64,000 bases of DNA from an uncultured Desulfobacterales bacterium. GTDB taxonomy: Bacteria; Desulfobacterota; Desulfobacteria; Desulfobacterales; SpSt-501. The notes under the pieces are model-generated. The model was not told the DNA's origin and searched no databases. It saw nothing but the letters and a program-made list of their open reading frames with translations. The stretch is from positions 1-64,000 of the forward strand of contig CALIUY010000024.1 in NCBI GenBank assembly GCA_938048455.1, in the 5' to 3' direction. Below, piece by piece: positions 37,131 to 45,863 of this stretch. The position numbers and the translations under genes were made by a program. Positions within the stretch are counted from its first letter, which is position 1; every line of letters starts with the position of its first letter.

Positions 37131-39212
37131 ATGCTGGATTCGCTGTTTCGGCCCCGCTCGGTCGCCGTCATCGGCGCCTCGACCAAGGAGCTCTCCATCG
37201 GCAACCGCGTGATCAAGAACCTGATGGATTTCGGCTTCACCGGCCCGATCTACCCGATCAACCCCAACGCCGACGAGATCCGCGGCTTGAAAGCCTACAA
37301 ATCGATTCTCGACTGTCCGGACGGGATCGACGTCGTCCACATGGTCATCCCGGCGAAGTTCGTGCCCCAGGCGGTCGACGATTGCGGCAAGAAAGGGGTC
37401 AAGCACATCATCATCAACTCGGGAGGCTTCGCCGAAACCGGCCCCGAGGGGGAGGCGATCCAAAAAGACTTTCTCGAACGCGCGCGCCGCCACGGGATCC
37501 GCATCTTCGGCCCGAACTGCCAGGGGATCATCAACACCGACCCGGCGATCCGCGCCTACTGCAATTTCACCTTCACGCGGCCCGAGCCCGGTTTCATCTC
37601 CATCGTCGCCTTAAGCGGCGGGGTCGCCGAGGTCATCCACCAGGCCTTCGCCCAGATGGGGGTCGGAACGCGCATCTACGCCTCCAACGGCAACGCGGTC
37701 GACGTGACCATCCCCGAGATCCTCGATTACCTCGGCCGCGACGAGGGAACGCGCGTGATCGTGACCTACGTCGAGGGGTTGCGCGATCCGGCGAACTTCC
37801 TCAAGGTCGCCTCCGAGGTCGCCGCCCGCAAGCCGGTGCTCGCCATGAAGGCCGGCCGCACGAAGGAGGGCGCCCGCGCGGCGGCTTCGCACACGGGGGG
37901 GCTCGCCAAGGAGGACATCGCCACCGACCTGATCTTCGACAAAGCCGGGATCCTCTCCTTCCGCGACGAGGGGCATCTGATCCAGGCCGCCGTCGCCTTC
38001 GCCACTCAGCCGATCCCCCGCGGCAACCGCATCGGCATCATCACGAACACCGGGGGGCCGGCGGTGATCGCCACCGATGTGCTCGTCGCCTCCGGATGCA
38101 CGCTGCCGCCGCTTTCCGCCCCGACGCAGGAGCGGCTCAAAACGGCGCTCTACGCCGAAGCCTCGGTCGGAAACCCGGTCGACGTTCTGGCCACGGGAAC
38201 CGCCCAGCACTACCGCGCCTGCCTGGAGGCAATGATGGACGATGAGGGCTTTGACGGAGTCTTCGTGAACTTCGTCACCCCCTTCTTCGTGGACAACGAG
38301 GCGATCGCGCGCGAGATCGTGGCCGTGAACCGCGAACGCCGCAAGCCGATCGTCTGCAACCTGATGACCGATCCGAAGCCATGGGCCGAGGTCGTCCGCA
38401 TCCTGCGCGAGGGGGAAGTGCCCTGCTTTCCGCTTCCCGGCGAGGCGGCCCGCGCCATGGCCGCCCTCGTGCGTTACCGGGCCCTGTGCGAGCGCCCGGC
38501 GCGCACGCCGCGTTCCTTTGGCGACTTGAAACGGGACAAGGGGGTGCGGATTTTGGAGAAGGCGCGCGCGGCGGGACGCCACCGCCTGACCGCCGCGGAA
38601 TGCTACCGGCTGCTCGAGGCCTACCGCATTCCCGTCGCCCGCTGGAAAACGGTGGAAACCCCCGAGGAGGCGGCCGAGGCCGCAACGGCGATCGGTTTTC
38701 CGGTCGTCCTCAAGGCCGATGCGGCCGGGCTGTTGCACAAGAGCGACCGCGGCGGGGTGGTGCTCGATCTCGGAAGCCCCTCCGCGGTGAAGCGCGCCGC
38801 CCAGCAGATGAAGAAAGACTTCGACGAGCCGGACTTGCGCTTTCTCGTGCAGAAATTCCTTCCCGGCGGCTTGGAGCTGATCCTCGGCGCCAAGGCCGAA
38901 GAGGGTCTCGGCCATGCCGTGGTCTTCGGTCTGGGCGGCGTGCTGGTCGAGGTGTTGAAGGACGCCGTCTTCGCCCTCACCCCCGTCAGCCCCGCCGAGG
39001 CGCGGGAGATGCTCGAGGGCATCCGGGCGAAAGCCCTGCTCGACGGGGTGCGCGGCCGGCCGGGCGTCGACCGCGAGGCGCTGGTGGAGATGATCGCCCG
39101 GCTCTCCCAACTGCTGATCGATCACCCGGAAATCCAGGAAATGGATCTGAACCCGGTATTGGCTTTCGCCGACCGGGCGGTCGCGGCCGATGTCCGGATT
39201 TCCCTCCGCTGA
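37131..39212 (+). CDS. ADP-forming acyl-CoA synthetase (alpha-beta fusion)
   Basis: 693 residues from the ATG with AAGGAGGAC. CoA-binding domain (FRPRSVAVIGASTKE), succinyl-CoA-ligase-like flavodoxin domain (GPNCQGIINTDP, SLSGGVAE-like ALSGGVAEV, HTGGLA), then ATP-grasp (YRLLEAYRIPVARW, PVVLKADAAGLLHKSDRGGVV, EMDLNPVLAF). The ADP-forming type either makes ATP from acyl-CoA or activates acids at the cost of one phosphoanhydride bond only. In energy-limited aromatic degraders the direction is an open question. It follows the HgdB-like gene with 17 bp between. Confidence 0.92.
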   Translation: MLDSLFRPRSVAVIGASTKELSIGNRVIKNLMDFGFTGPIYPINPNADEIRGLKAYKSILDCPDGIDVVHMVIPAKFVPQAVDDCGKKGVKHIIINSGGFAETGPEGEAIQKDFLERARRHGIRIFGPNCQGIINTDPAIRAYCNFTFTRPEPGFISIVALSGGVAEVIHQAFAQMGVGTRIYASNGNAVDVTIPEILDYLGRDEGTRVIVTYVEGLRDPANFLKVASEVAARKPVLAMKAGRTKEGARAAASHTGGLAKEDIATDLIFDKAGILSFRDEGHLIQAAVAFATQPIPRGNRIGIITNTGGPAVIATDVLVASGCTLPPLSAPTQERLKTALYAEASVGNPVDVLATGTAQHYRACLEAMMDDEGFDGVFVNFVTPFFVDNEAIAREIVAVNRERRKPIVCNLMTDPKPWAEVVRILREGEVPCFPLPGEAARAMAALVRYRALCERPARTPRSFGDLKRDKGVRILEKARAAGRHRLTAAECYRLLEAYRIPVARWKTVETPEEAAEAATAIGFPVVLKADAAGLLHKSDRGGVVLDLGSPSAVKRAAQQMKKDFDEPDLRFLVQKFLPGGLELILGAKAEEGLGHAVVFGLGGVLVEVLKDAVFALTPVSPAEAREMLEGIRAKALLDGVRGRPGVDREALVEMIARLSQLLIDHPEIQEMDLNPVLAFADRAVAADVRISLR

Positions 39213-39252
39213 GGAGGAAGGCAAGGTACCCGCAACGGAAGGAGGCGATCCC

Positions 39253-40821
39253 ATGGCGGCGGCATGGCTCAACCTGGGCCAGATTCTCAAGGTGAACGCC
39301 AAGAAATTCCCCCGCACGGTCGCCCTCAAGGACAGCCGCCGGGCCTTCACCTACCCCGAGGTCAACCGGCGGGTGAACCGCCTGGCGCACCGGCTCCTCG
39401 AGCTCGGATTGCAACCGGGGGACAAGGTCGCGGTGCTCCTCGAAAACAGCATCGAGATCGTCGAGCTCTACCTCGCCACGGCGAAGACGGGGATCGTCAT
39501 CGTACCGATCAACTTCCGGCTGATCTCCTCCGACGTCGAATACATCGCCCAGCACGCCGACGCCGAGGCCTTCGTCGTGCACGACGACTTCCTGCCCACC
39601 GTGGATCCGATCCGCCCCCGGCTGACGCGCATCCCGGCCGACCGCTACATCGTGGTCGGCCAGCGCGCCGAGGGCTACCGGCCCTACGAAGAATGGATCG
39701 CCGGGGCCCCCGAGACCGAGCCCGACCTGCCGGTCCGGCCCGAGGACCCCTGGATCCTGATCTACACCTCGGGGACCACGGGGCGGCCGAAGGGGGTCGT
39801 GCGCACGCACGAATCGCACATCGCCTTCTACCTGATCAACGCCGTCGATTTCGGCTTCAGCGAGCACGACGTCTGCATGAACGTCATGCCGCTGTGCCAC
39901 ATCAATTCCACCTTCTTCACCTTCACTTTCACTTACATCGGCGGCACGGTCTACATCCATCCGGCGCGCTCCTTCCGGGCCGAGGAGATTCTGGAGATCA
40001 TCGCCCGCGAGCGCATCACCTTCATCTCGCTCATTCCGACACACTACAATCTGATCCTGAACGCCCCCGCCGAAGCCCGCCGCCACGACCGCAGCTCGAT
40101 CCGCAAGCTGCTCTGCTCTTCGGCCCCGGTGCGCCGCAAGATGAAGCTCGACATCCTGGAGTTTTTTCCCGGCGTCCAGCTCTACGAGGCCTACGGCTCG
40201 ACCGAGGCGGGGATCGTGACCGTGCTCAAACCCGAATACCAGTTGGAAAAACTCGGCTCGATCGGCTTCGAGTCGCTCGGCACCGAGTTCGTCCGGCTCC
40301 TCGGCCCCGACAAGCGCGAGGTTCCGGTCGGGGAGGTGGGCGAGCTCTACTCGCGCGGACCGATGCTCTTCCGCGAGTATTACAAGGACCCCGAAAAGAC
40401 CCGCGCCGCGTTCCACGAGGGCTGGTTCTCCGCGGGCGACATGGCGCGCCGCGACGAGGACGGCTTCTTCACGATCGTCGACCGCAAGGACAACATGATC
40501 ATCACCGGCGGCGAACACGTCTACCCGAGCGAGGTCGAGGAGGTCGTGGGCAGCCACGAATGCGTCTTCGACTGCGCCGTGGTGGGCGTTCCCGACGAGA
40601 AGTGGGGCGAGAAGGTGACCGCCGTCGTCATCCCCAAGCCGGGGGTGGATCCCCAGCGCATCACCGCCGAGGAGATCCTGCGCTGCTGCCGCGACAAGCT
40701 CGCCGGCTACAAGCGGCCGAAGGAGGTGGTCTTCATCTCCCCGGAGGAGATGCCCCGCACCCCCACCGGAAAAATCCTGCACCGGATCCTCAAAGAGAAA
40801 CTGCGCACGCCGAAGCGCTGA
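39253..40821 (+). CDS. AMP-forming acyl-CoA ligase
   Basis: 522 residues from the ATG with AAGGAGG; the frame opens at 39190 but the extension overlaps the previous gene. ANL motifs: YTSGTTGRPKGVV, YEAYGSTEAGIV, the GWFSAGDMARRDEDGFF aspartate and DRKDNMIITGGEHVYPSEVE hinge, PTGKILHRILKEKL with the catalytic lysine. Fatty-acid or aryl/cycloalkane-carboxylate ligase are both possible. It provides a second entry ligase besides PaaK in the same operon. Confidence 0.91.
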   Translation: MAAAWLNLGQILKVNAKKFPRTVALKDSRRAFTYPEVNRRVNRLAHRLLELGLQPGDKVAVLLENSIEIVELYLATAKTGIVIVPINFRLISSDVEYIAQHADAEAFVVHDDFLPTVDPIRPRLTRIPADRYIVVGQRAEGYRPYEEWIAGAPETEPDLPVRPEDPWILIYTSGTTGRPKGVVRTHESHIAFYLINAVDFGFSEHDVCMNVMPLCHINSTFFTFTFTYIGGTVYIHPARSFRAEEILEIIARERITFISLIPTHYNLILNAPAEARRHDRSSIRKLLCSSAPVRRKMKLDILEFFPGVQLYEAYGSTEAGIVTVLKPEYQLEKLGSIGFESLGTEFVRLLGPDKREVPVGEVGELYSRGPMLFREYYKDPEKTRAAFHEGWFSAGDMARRDEDGFFTIVDRKDNMIITGGEHVYPSEVEEVVGSHECVFDCAVVGVPDEKWGEKVTAVVIPKPGVDPQRITAEEILRCCRDKLAGYKRPKEVVFISPEEMPRTPTGKILHRILKEKLRTPKR

Positions 40822-40839
40822 CCCCGAGGAGGTCGTCCC

Positions 40840-42033
40840 ATGCTGAACAAAGCCTACATCCCCTACAAAGGCTATTTCAGTTCCCCCTTCGCCCGCTGGC
40901 AGGGCACGATGGCGAACGAACACGCCATCGTGCTTGCGGCCGAGACGACCAAACGCTGGCTCGCCGAGAAGCGGATCGATCCCCGGACCTTCGACTACGT
41001 GTACCTGGGGCTCACGGTCCACCAGCACCAGGGCTTTTACGGCGGCCCCTGGGCGGCGGCCCTGATGGGCGCGACGGGGGTGCCGGGGATCTGGGTGAGT
41101 CAAGCCTGCTCCACCTCCACGGTCGCCGTCTATTCCGCGGCCATGGGCGTCGAGTGCGGCCTCTTCCAGGCCCCTTTCTGCCTCATGACCGACCGCTGCT
41201 CGAACGGACCCCACGTGGTGTGGCCGAACCCCCTCGGCCCCGGCGGTCAGGTGATCTCGGAAAACTGGATGATGGACAACTTCAACAAGGACCCCTTCGC
41301 CGGGCAGGCGATGATCCAGACCGCCGAGAACGTGGCCCGCGAAGAGGGCATCTCGCGCGAAGAGTGCGATGCGGTCACCCTCGAGCGCTACCGCCAGTAT
41401 CAAGAGGCGCTGGCCAACGACCGCGAGTTCCAGAAGCGCTACATGTTCCCGGTCCTGATCCGCGTTTCCAAGAAGGAGACCGTTCTGCTCGAGGCCGACG
41501 AGGGCGTCATGGAAACCACGGCCGAAGGGCTTGCCCGACTGAAGCCCGTGCTCCCGAACGGGGTGCTGACCTACGGCAGCCAGACCCACCCCGCCGACGG
41601 CCACTGCGGCATCATCGTCGCCGAGCGCGAGCGCGCCCGCTCGCTCAGCGCCGACCCCACAGTCGAGATCCGGGTCGTCTCCTACGGCTACGCGCGGACC
41701 AAACCGGCCTTCATGGCGGCCGCAGTCTACCCGGCGGCGAAAATGGCGCTCGACGGGGCGGGCATCGACGCCCGGCAGTGCGCGGCGATCAAGACCCACA
41801 ACCCCTTCGCCGCCAACGACGTCTTCCTGGCCCGCAAACTCGGGATCGACGTCATGCGCGGGATGAACAACTACGGCTCCTCCCTCATCTACGGCCACCC
41901 CCAGGGGCCGACGGCGGGGCGGCTGATCATCGAGGGCATCGAGGAGGTGGTGATGAAGGGCGGGGGGTACCTGCTCTTCGCCGGCTGCGCCGCAGGCGAC
42001 ACCGCCGCCGCTCTCGTGCTGCGGATCGGCTGA
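40840..42033 (+). CDS. thiolase-family acyl-CoA acetyltransferase
   Basis: 397 residues. Thiolase fold with Cys90 in VSQACSTSTVAVYSAAMG and a C-terminal NNYGSSLIYGHPQGPTAGRLIIEG motif with Gln in place of the usual Ile in HPxG. The N-terminus (MLNKAYIPYKGYFSSPFARWQG) differs from the classical KTR/RTP start. It is a divergent member near the BktB/thiolase-II group; substrate unknown. Last gene of the operon; a terminator follows 22 bp later. Confidence 0.88.
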   Translation: MLNKAYIPYKGYFSSPFARWQGTMANEHAIVLAAETTKRWLAEKRIDPRTFDYVYLGLTVHQHQGFYGGPWAAALMGATGVPGIWVSQACSTSTVAVYSAAMGVECGLFQAPFCLMTDRCSNGPHVVWPNPLGPGGQVISENWMMDNFNKDPFAGQAMIQTAENVAREEGISREECDAVTLERYRQYQEALANDREFQKRYMFPVLIRVSKKETVLLEADEGVMETTAEGLARLKPVLPNGVLTYGSQTHPADGHCGIIVAERERARSLSADPTVEIRVVSYGYARTKPAFMAAAVYPAAKMALDGAGIDARQCAAIKTHNPFAANDVFLARKLGIDVMRGMNNYGSSLIYGHPQGPTAGRLIIEGIEEVVMKGGGYLLFAGCAAGDTAAALVLRIG

Positions 42034-42055
42034 AGCCCGAAGAGAGGCGACCGCG

Positions 42056-42098
42056 CCGGCAGCCGCCGGGGAGACCCGGCGGCTGCCGGTTTCTTTTT
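42056..42098 (+). terminator. strong rho-independent terminator
   Basis: A perfect 15-bp GC-rich stem (CCGGCAGCCGCCGGG with its complement) and GAGA loop is followed by TTTCTTTTT. It lies 22 bp after the thiolase stop and ends the 22500-42033 operon. Confidence 0.9.
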
Positions 42099-42159
42099 GC
42101 CGTCGGCGGCGATGAAACCGCCGATCGGGGGGATCGGAGGGTTCGGCCGCAGGGGCCGC

Positions 42160-42597
42160 TTACACGGGGATCATCACGACCGGAACCGTCGTGCACTTGA
42201 GGACGCGCTCGGCCACGCTGCCGAAGTTGAAGTGGCCTTCGCTTCCGCGGCTGGCCATCACCACGAGGTCGATCTTCTCGCGCTCGATCACGCGCAGGAT
42301 CTCCTTGGCGGGCTCCCCCACGGCGATGTGGCGGATGTAGAGAGGGCACTCGTTCAAGAACTTGTCGCAGATTTCGGCCAGCCGCCCTTCGGCGGTCTTT
42401 TTCTCCCACTCCTGCATCTTTTTCCACTCCTCGGGGTCGAACTGGCCGTAGTGCGCGCCGAAGGCGGGGTAGTCTTTCATGACGTAGAGGATGTGGATTT
42501 CGGCCCCGAATTTCTGGCTGAGCTGGGTGACGAGCGGAAGCGCGGCGGCGGCGTTTTCCGAAAAATCGGTCGGCCACAGGATCCGTTGAATCTCCAT
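42160..42597 (-). CDS. universal stress protein (UspA family)
   Basis: 145 residues from the ATG at 42597 with AAAGGAGC. Typical UspA fold: RILWPTDFSENAAAALPL, HILYVM, IDLVVMASRGSEGHFNFGSVAERVLKCTTVPVVMIPV with the ATP-binding GxxG-9-GS motif. It is downstream of the moaD-like gene (94 bp) on the same strand and may be co-transcribed or have its own promoter. Its cellular partner is unknown. Confidence 0.9.
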   Translation of the reverse strand: MEIQRILWPTDFSENAAAALPLVTQLSQKFGAEIHILYVMKDYPAFGAHYGQFDPEEWKKMQEWEKKTAEGRLAEICDKFLNECPLYIRHIAVGEPAKEILRVIEREKIDLVVMASRGSEGHFNFGSVAERVLKCTTVPVVMIPV

Positions 42598-42691
42598 CGG
42601 GGGCTCCTTTCCTCGCAAGGGATCGAATCGGGGCGCACCATAGCATGGCTTCCGACCCCGCGCAACGCCGCGCCATTCCCGCCGCCTCTTT

Positions 42692-42982
42692 CTACCCGCC
42701 GCCGACGAGGAGCATCAGCCGGACCCGGTCTCCTTCGCGGAGCCGCCGCGTGGGAAGCTCGCCGCGGGAAACGAAGCCTTCCTCGTTCAGCAGGATCTGG
42801 ATCGTGAGATCGAGTTTTCCCTCGCGGTCGAGAAGCCCCTCGCGCGCCCGGGGCCCGAAACGCGAGACGATGTGCCCGACCAGATCCTCGAGGCTTGCCC
42901 CGTCGGGAAGCTCGATTTCGGTTTTCTTGCCCAGGACGGCGGCGAGCGTGGGCAGCCCGAGCGTTTCCACGATCACCTTCAT
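42692..42982 (-). CDS. MoaD/ThiS-family sulfur-carrier protein
   Basis: 96 residues with a C-terminal ..LVGGG tail; the family ends in Gly-Gly, which is activated as thiocarboxylate to deliver sulfur to the molybdopterin. Slightly long, with an insert, but of the ubiquitin-like fold. The ATG abuts the ferredoxin stop. Placement in a tungsten aldehyde oxidoreductase operon fits a role in pterin (tungstopterin) synthesis. Confidence 0.84.
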   Translation of the reverse strand: MKVIVETLGLPTLAAVLGKKTEIELPDGASLEDLVGHIVSRFGPRAREGLLDREGKLDLTIQILLNEEGFVSRGELPTRRLREGDRVRLMLLVGGG

Positions 42983-43471
42983 TCATCCCCTCCCGAAGCG
43001 GCGCAGAAGGGCGGAGTACTGCTCGCCGGCCTCCCGCATGCGCACGCAGCCCAGGCGGTCCGCCTCCACGTAGTCCACGGCCTTCATGTCGCAGAAGCGC
43101 ACGCACTGGGGGTCGCCCTGACAGAGGTCGCACTTGAAGACGCGGCCGCGCTCGGCGTCCCAGCCCATGGCCCCGAAGGGACAGGCCTGCACGCAGAGTT
43201 TGCAGCCGATGCAGCGCTCGTAGTCGATCTGAACGCAATCGAGGGCCTCGTTCCGCGAAATCGCACCCTTCGGGCAGACGGCGAGGCAGGGAGCCTCGCG
43301 GCACTGCTGGCAGCGCATGGGGAGATAGAAGCCCTCGTTGTCCCACTTGACGACATGGATGCGGGCGAGCGCCGGGTTGCTCACCCCGTCGTGTTTCACC
43401 GAGCAGACGATCTCGCAGAGCCGGCAGCCGGTGCACTTCTCCGGGTCGGTGATCAGGATTTTCTTTCCCAT
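42983..43471 (-). CDS. 4Fe-4S ferredoxin-type electron carrier
   Basis: 162 residues. Several cysteine quartets (CTGCRLCEIVC, CQQCREAPCLAVCP, CIGCKLCVQACP, CDLCQGDPQCVRFC) indicate up to four 4Fe-4S clusters, as in HycB/AOR-linked ferredoxins. ATG at 43471, with AGGGGAT upstream. It lies 25 bp after the AOR gene, its likely electron donor. Confidence 0.9.
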   Translation of the reverse strand: MGKKILITDPEKCTGCRLCEIVCSVKHDGVSNPALARIHVVKWDNEGFYLPMRCQQCREAPCLAVCPKGAISRNEALDCVQIDYERCIGCKLCVQACPFGAMGWDAERGRVFKCDLCQGDPQCVRFCDMKAVDYVEADRLGCVRMREAGEQYSALLRRFGRG

Positions 43472-43496
43472 GGGATCCCCTCCTCGCGGCTTCGCT

Positions 43497-45401
43497 TCAA
43501 GCGGCCGGCTTCGGTTCGGCGATTCCGAGCCGCGCGAGCGTCTCGGGGGTCGGAACCCCGTTTTCGTCCCACCCGTGCAGGCGGTAGTATTCATCGAGCA
43601 TCGCCCGGAATTTCTCGCGGTCGATGCACTTGCCGCGCGCCACGGGAAGCCCCAGGCGCGTAGGCTCGTCGAAGTAGCGGTCGGGCAGCCAGTCGTCTTT
43701 ACGCGTCATGCCCTCGCGCAGGTTGAAAAGACGCTCGATCGTGTAGCAGCGCTCGGCGATGTCCCAGATCTCTTTTTCGCCGAATTCCAGGCCCGTGTTC
43801 AGGTAGATCAGGCGCGCGAATTCCTGGAACTGCGGGTGATTGGGGCTGAGGAACACCGTATGGTATTTGCAGACGCCCAAGGAATCGACCGCCATGTACA
43901 CCAGCTCCTGCCACTGGACCATGCGCGGTTTGCCCTCGTACTCGGAGTAGCGGTTCGTGAGGGGGCCGGTGTACCCGTCGGGGTTGCGGTAGACCCGCTC
44001 GAGCACCGGGAGCGGAAGGTTGTAGAGATCGATGGCCGGACGGCCCCGGAGATGGTCGGCGCCCCGGCTGGAGACGGCGATGTTGAGGGCGAGCGCCGGG
44101 GTGGGACGCTCGTCGGAGTGAAGGTTGCTCATGCCCTTGACGTGGATCAGGTAGGGCAGGCTCTGCGGACCGATCCGCTCCGCCGCCCGGAGCGGGCCCT
44201 CGGCGAGAATGTCCCCGATGTCCCGGCGGAAGGCGATGCGTTTGACGAGTTCGATCACCGCCTCGTCGTCCCCCCAGGCGAGCCGGAGTCCTCCGGTGTC
44301 CTTCTCGGTCAAGATGCCCTTTTCGAAGAGCTCCATCGCCCAAGCCATCATGCTGCCCACCTCGAGCGTGTCCATGCCGTAGTCGTTCACGAGGTGGTTG
44401 CCGACCAGCACGGTGTTCAGGCTGCGGCAGCCGACCTCGGCGCCGAACGCCCCCTGGCTCGTGTACTCCGGGCCCTGGGCGTAGGTCCCGGCATAGGGCC
44501 CTTCGGGGATGATGTAGCGATGGCGGCAGTGGACCTGGCAGCCGAAGCATCCGTCCAACCCGATCGAGACCTTGTCGAGGTTTTCGCACTCGATGTCCTC
44601 GCTGTTCGGAAGCTGGTTGTACTGGAAGTTGCGACAACGGACGAGACCCGTGGTGTTCGTGACGCCGAAGATAAAGCCCGTCCCCCAGCGCTGCATGATC
44701 TGCGAGACCTTCGTCGAGACCACCTGGTCGATGATCTGCTTGTTGTACTCGAGCGCCTCCTGCGGGTAGCGGATGGCGATGCTCTGGGTGCCCCGGCAGG
44801 CGACGGCCTTCAGGTTTTTCGCCCCCATGACCGCGCCCATGCCCGTGCGGCCGCCGGCGTTCTTGCGGCCGGTCATGACATTGGCGAAACGCACGAGGTT
44901 TTCGCCCGCCTGCCCGATGCAGAGAATCTGGGTCTCGGGATCATTCAGTTCGCGACGGAGGAGATCCTGGGTGTCGTAGACGCCGGCTCCCCAGAGGTTC
45001 TCGGCGCGGCGGATTTCGATCTCCCCGTTGTGGAGGTAGAGATAGACGGGCTTCTCCGCCCGCCCCCGGATCACGAGATGGTCGAATCCCGCCCAGCGCA
45101 GCTCGGGAGCGAAAAATCCCCCCATGTTCGCCGATCCCAGAAGTCCCGTGAGCGGCGATTTGGCCATGATGTGCGTCCGGGCCGAAGCCGAGGCCAGGGT
45201 GCCGACCAGCAGCCCGGCGCTGATCAAAAGCACGTTTTCCGGCCCCAGCGGGTCGGCCTGGGCCGGACAATGGGTGTAAAGGAGATAGGCGTCGAGACCT
45301 CGCCCCCCGATGTATTTTCGGCGCCAGTCGAGGGGAATCGGCTCGGTGCGCGTCTGGCCGGTGGTGAGGTCGATGAAGGCGATCTTGCGGTTGAGCGCCA
45401 T
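43497..45401 (-). CDS. tungsten-containing aldehyde:ferredoxin oxidoreductase
   Basis: 634 residues. Tungstopterin/4Fe-4S family motifs: GGRGLDAYLL, TGRKNAGGRTGMGAVMGAKNLKAVA, the CFGCQVHC cluster region and the C-terminal DxxGxC-like DSLGVCKYH motif. It oxidises aldehydes to carboxylic acids with ferredoxin, or the reverse. A benzaldehyde or phenylacetaldehyde substrate would fit the pathway. It is paralogous to BamB at 61195. It is preceded by a small zinc-ribbon gene and followed by ferredoxin and moaD-like genes. Confidence 0.93.
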   Translation of the reverse strand: MALNRKIAFIDLTTGQTRTEPIPLDWRRKYIGGRGLDAYLLYTHCPAQADPLGPENVLLISAGLLVGTLASASARTHIMAKSPLTGLLGSANMGGFFAPELRWAGFDHLVIRGRAEKPVYLYLHNGEIEIRRAENLWGAGVYDTQDLLRRELNDPETQILCIGQAGENLVRFANVMTGRKNAGGRTGMGAVMGAKNLKAVACRGTQSIAIRYPQEALEYNKQIIDQVVSTKVSQIMQRWGTGFIFGVTNTTGLVRCRNFQYNQLPNSEDIECENLDKVSIGLDGCFGCQVHCRHRYIIPEGPYAGTYAQGPEYTSQGAFGAEVGCRSLNTVLVGNHLVNDYGMDTLEVGSMMAWAMELFEKGILTEKDTGGLRLAWGDDEAVIELVKRIAFRRDIGDILAEGPLRAAERIGPQSLPYLIHVKGMSNLHSDERPTPALALNIAVSSRGADHLRGRPAIDLYNLPLPVLERVYRNPDGYTGPLTNRYSEYEGKPRMVQWQELVYMAVDSLGVCKYHTVFLSPNHPQFQEFARLIYLNTGLEFGEKEIWDIAERCYTIERLFNLREGMTRKDDWLPDRYFDEPTRLGLPVARGKCIDREKFRAMLDEYYRLHGWDENGVPTPETLARLGIAEPKPAA

Positions 45402-45413
45402 GGCGGTCTCCTT

Positions 45414-45626
45414 TCAGATGTTTTCCTCGTTGCCGAGAGGAAAATTCTCCCACACCGGGCCACGGACCCGCGCCGTCTTGGGATACGGCCAAGAGATGCG
45501 CCACTCCATGCCGCATTGGGGACAGCGGGCACGATCGACCCCCAGTGCCGGGCGGAAGCGCTGGAAACAGGTCAAGCAACGCACCTCCCCGTCGCGGGGG
45601 CCTTCATTGATTTTGTGGATTTTCAT
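45414..45626 (-). CDS. small zinc-ribbon protein
   Basis: 70 residues with CLTCFQRF... and CPQCGMEW (two CxxC knuckles) and a strong AAGGAGG RBS. First gene of the AOR operon, under a strong promoter with an overlapping operator. The function is unknown; similar small Zn ribbons accompany AOR genes in anaerobes. Confidence 0.75.
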   Translation of the reverse strand: MKIHKINEGPRDGEVRCLTCFQRFRPALGVDRARCPQCGMEWRISWPYPKTARVRGPVWENFPLGNEENI

Positions 45627-45682
45627 CGAGCCCTCCTTCCTGGAAAAACGGACCTCGGCGGCCGCCCGAAGGCAGATGCCGT

Positions 45683-45702
45683 ATGTTCAATATAGAGAAC
45701 AT
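45683..45702. promoter_or_regulatory. operator 1 (IclR-type inverted repeat)
   Basis: ATGTTC-N8-GAACAT: 6-bp arms with an 8-nt spacer. It overlaps the transcription start region of the minus-strand promoter at 45713-45740. The same half-site and spacing recur at 45844-45863. Confidence 0.6.
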
Positions 45703-45712
45703 TATGGGCTTC

Positions 45713-45740
45713 AGTATAGCAGGACGCCGACCCGTGTCAA
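45713..45740 (-). promoter_or_regulatory. sigma-70 promoter of the AOR operon
   Basis: On the minus strand: TTGACA (45735-45740), 16-nt spacer, TATACT (45713-45718); a near-consensus promoter. Operator 1 begins about 11 nt downstream, so a bound regulator would block initiation. Confidence 0.75.
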
Positions 45741-45813
45741 GAGGTTTGATCCAACGGATCAGCCTTCTATCATTGTATTTAGTGGACACAGCAGAGGCTC
45801 GAGCGTTTTCCGG

Positions 45814-45842
45814 TTGACAGCCGGGATAAATACGGATACAAA
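45814..45842 (+). promoter_or_regulatory. promoter of the iclR gene
   Basis: TTGACA, 17-nt spacer, TACAAA. The expected start site (about 45849) is only about 4 nt before the iclR ATG, so the mRNA may be almost leaderless, or a later start codon is used. Operator 2 begins 2 nt after the -10. Confidence 0.65.
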
Positions 45843-45843
45843 T

Positions 45844-45863
45844 TTGTTCACTATGATGAACAA
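45844..45863. promoter_or_regulatory. operator 2 (IclR-type inverted repeat) over the iclR start codon
   Basis: TTGTTC-N8-GAACAA, perfect 6-bp arms, spanning the iclR transcription start and the first codons. Same half-site TGTTC and spacing as operator 1. Predicts autoregulation. Confidence 0.6.

Noticed and set aside
38986-41898. Very long antisense open frame over the CoA ligase and thiolase genes
   Set aside because: High G+C makes antisense frames open; this one has no recognisable domain and the plus-strand genes carry clear motifs.
39264-42200. 978-codon open frame in another plus-strand frame
   Set aside because: Arg/Pro/Gly-rich shadow of the real ligase and thiolase frames.
43497-45401. 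Second benzoyl-CoA reductase BamB
   Set aside because: It lies with a different ferredoxin and moaD-like gene and lacks bamC-F partners; a general aldehyde oxidoreductase is more likely.
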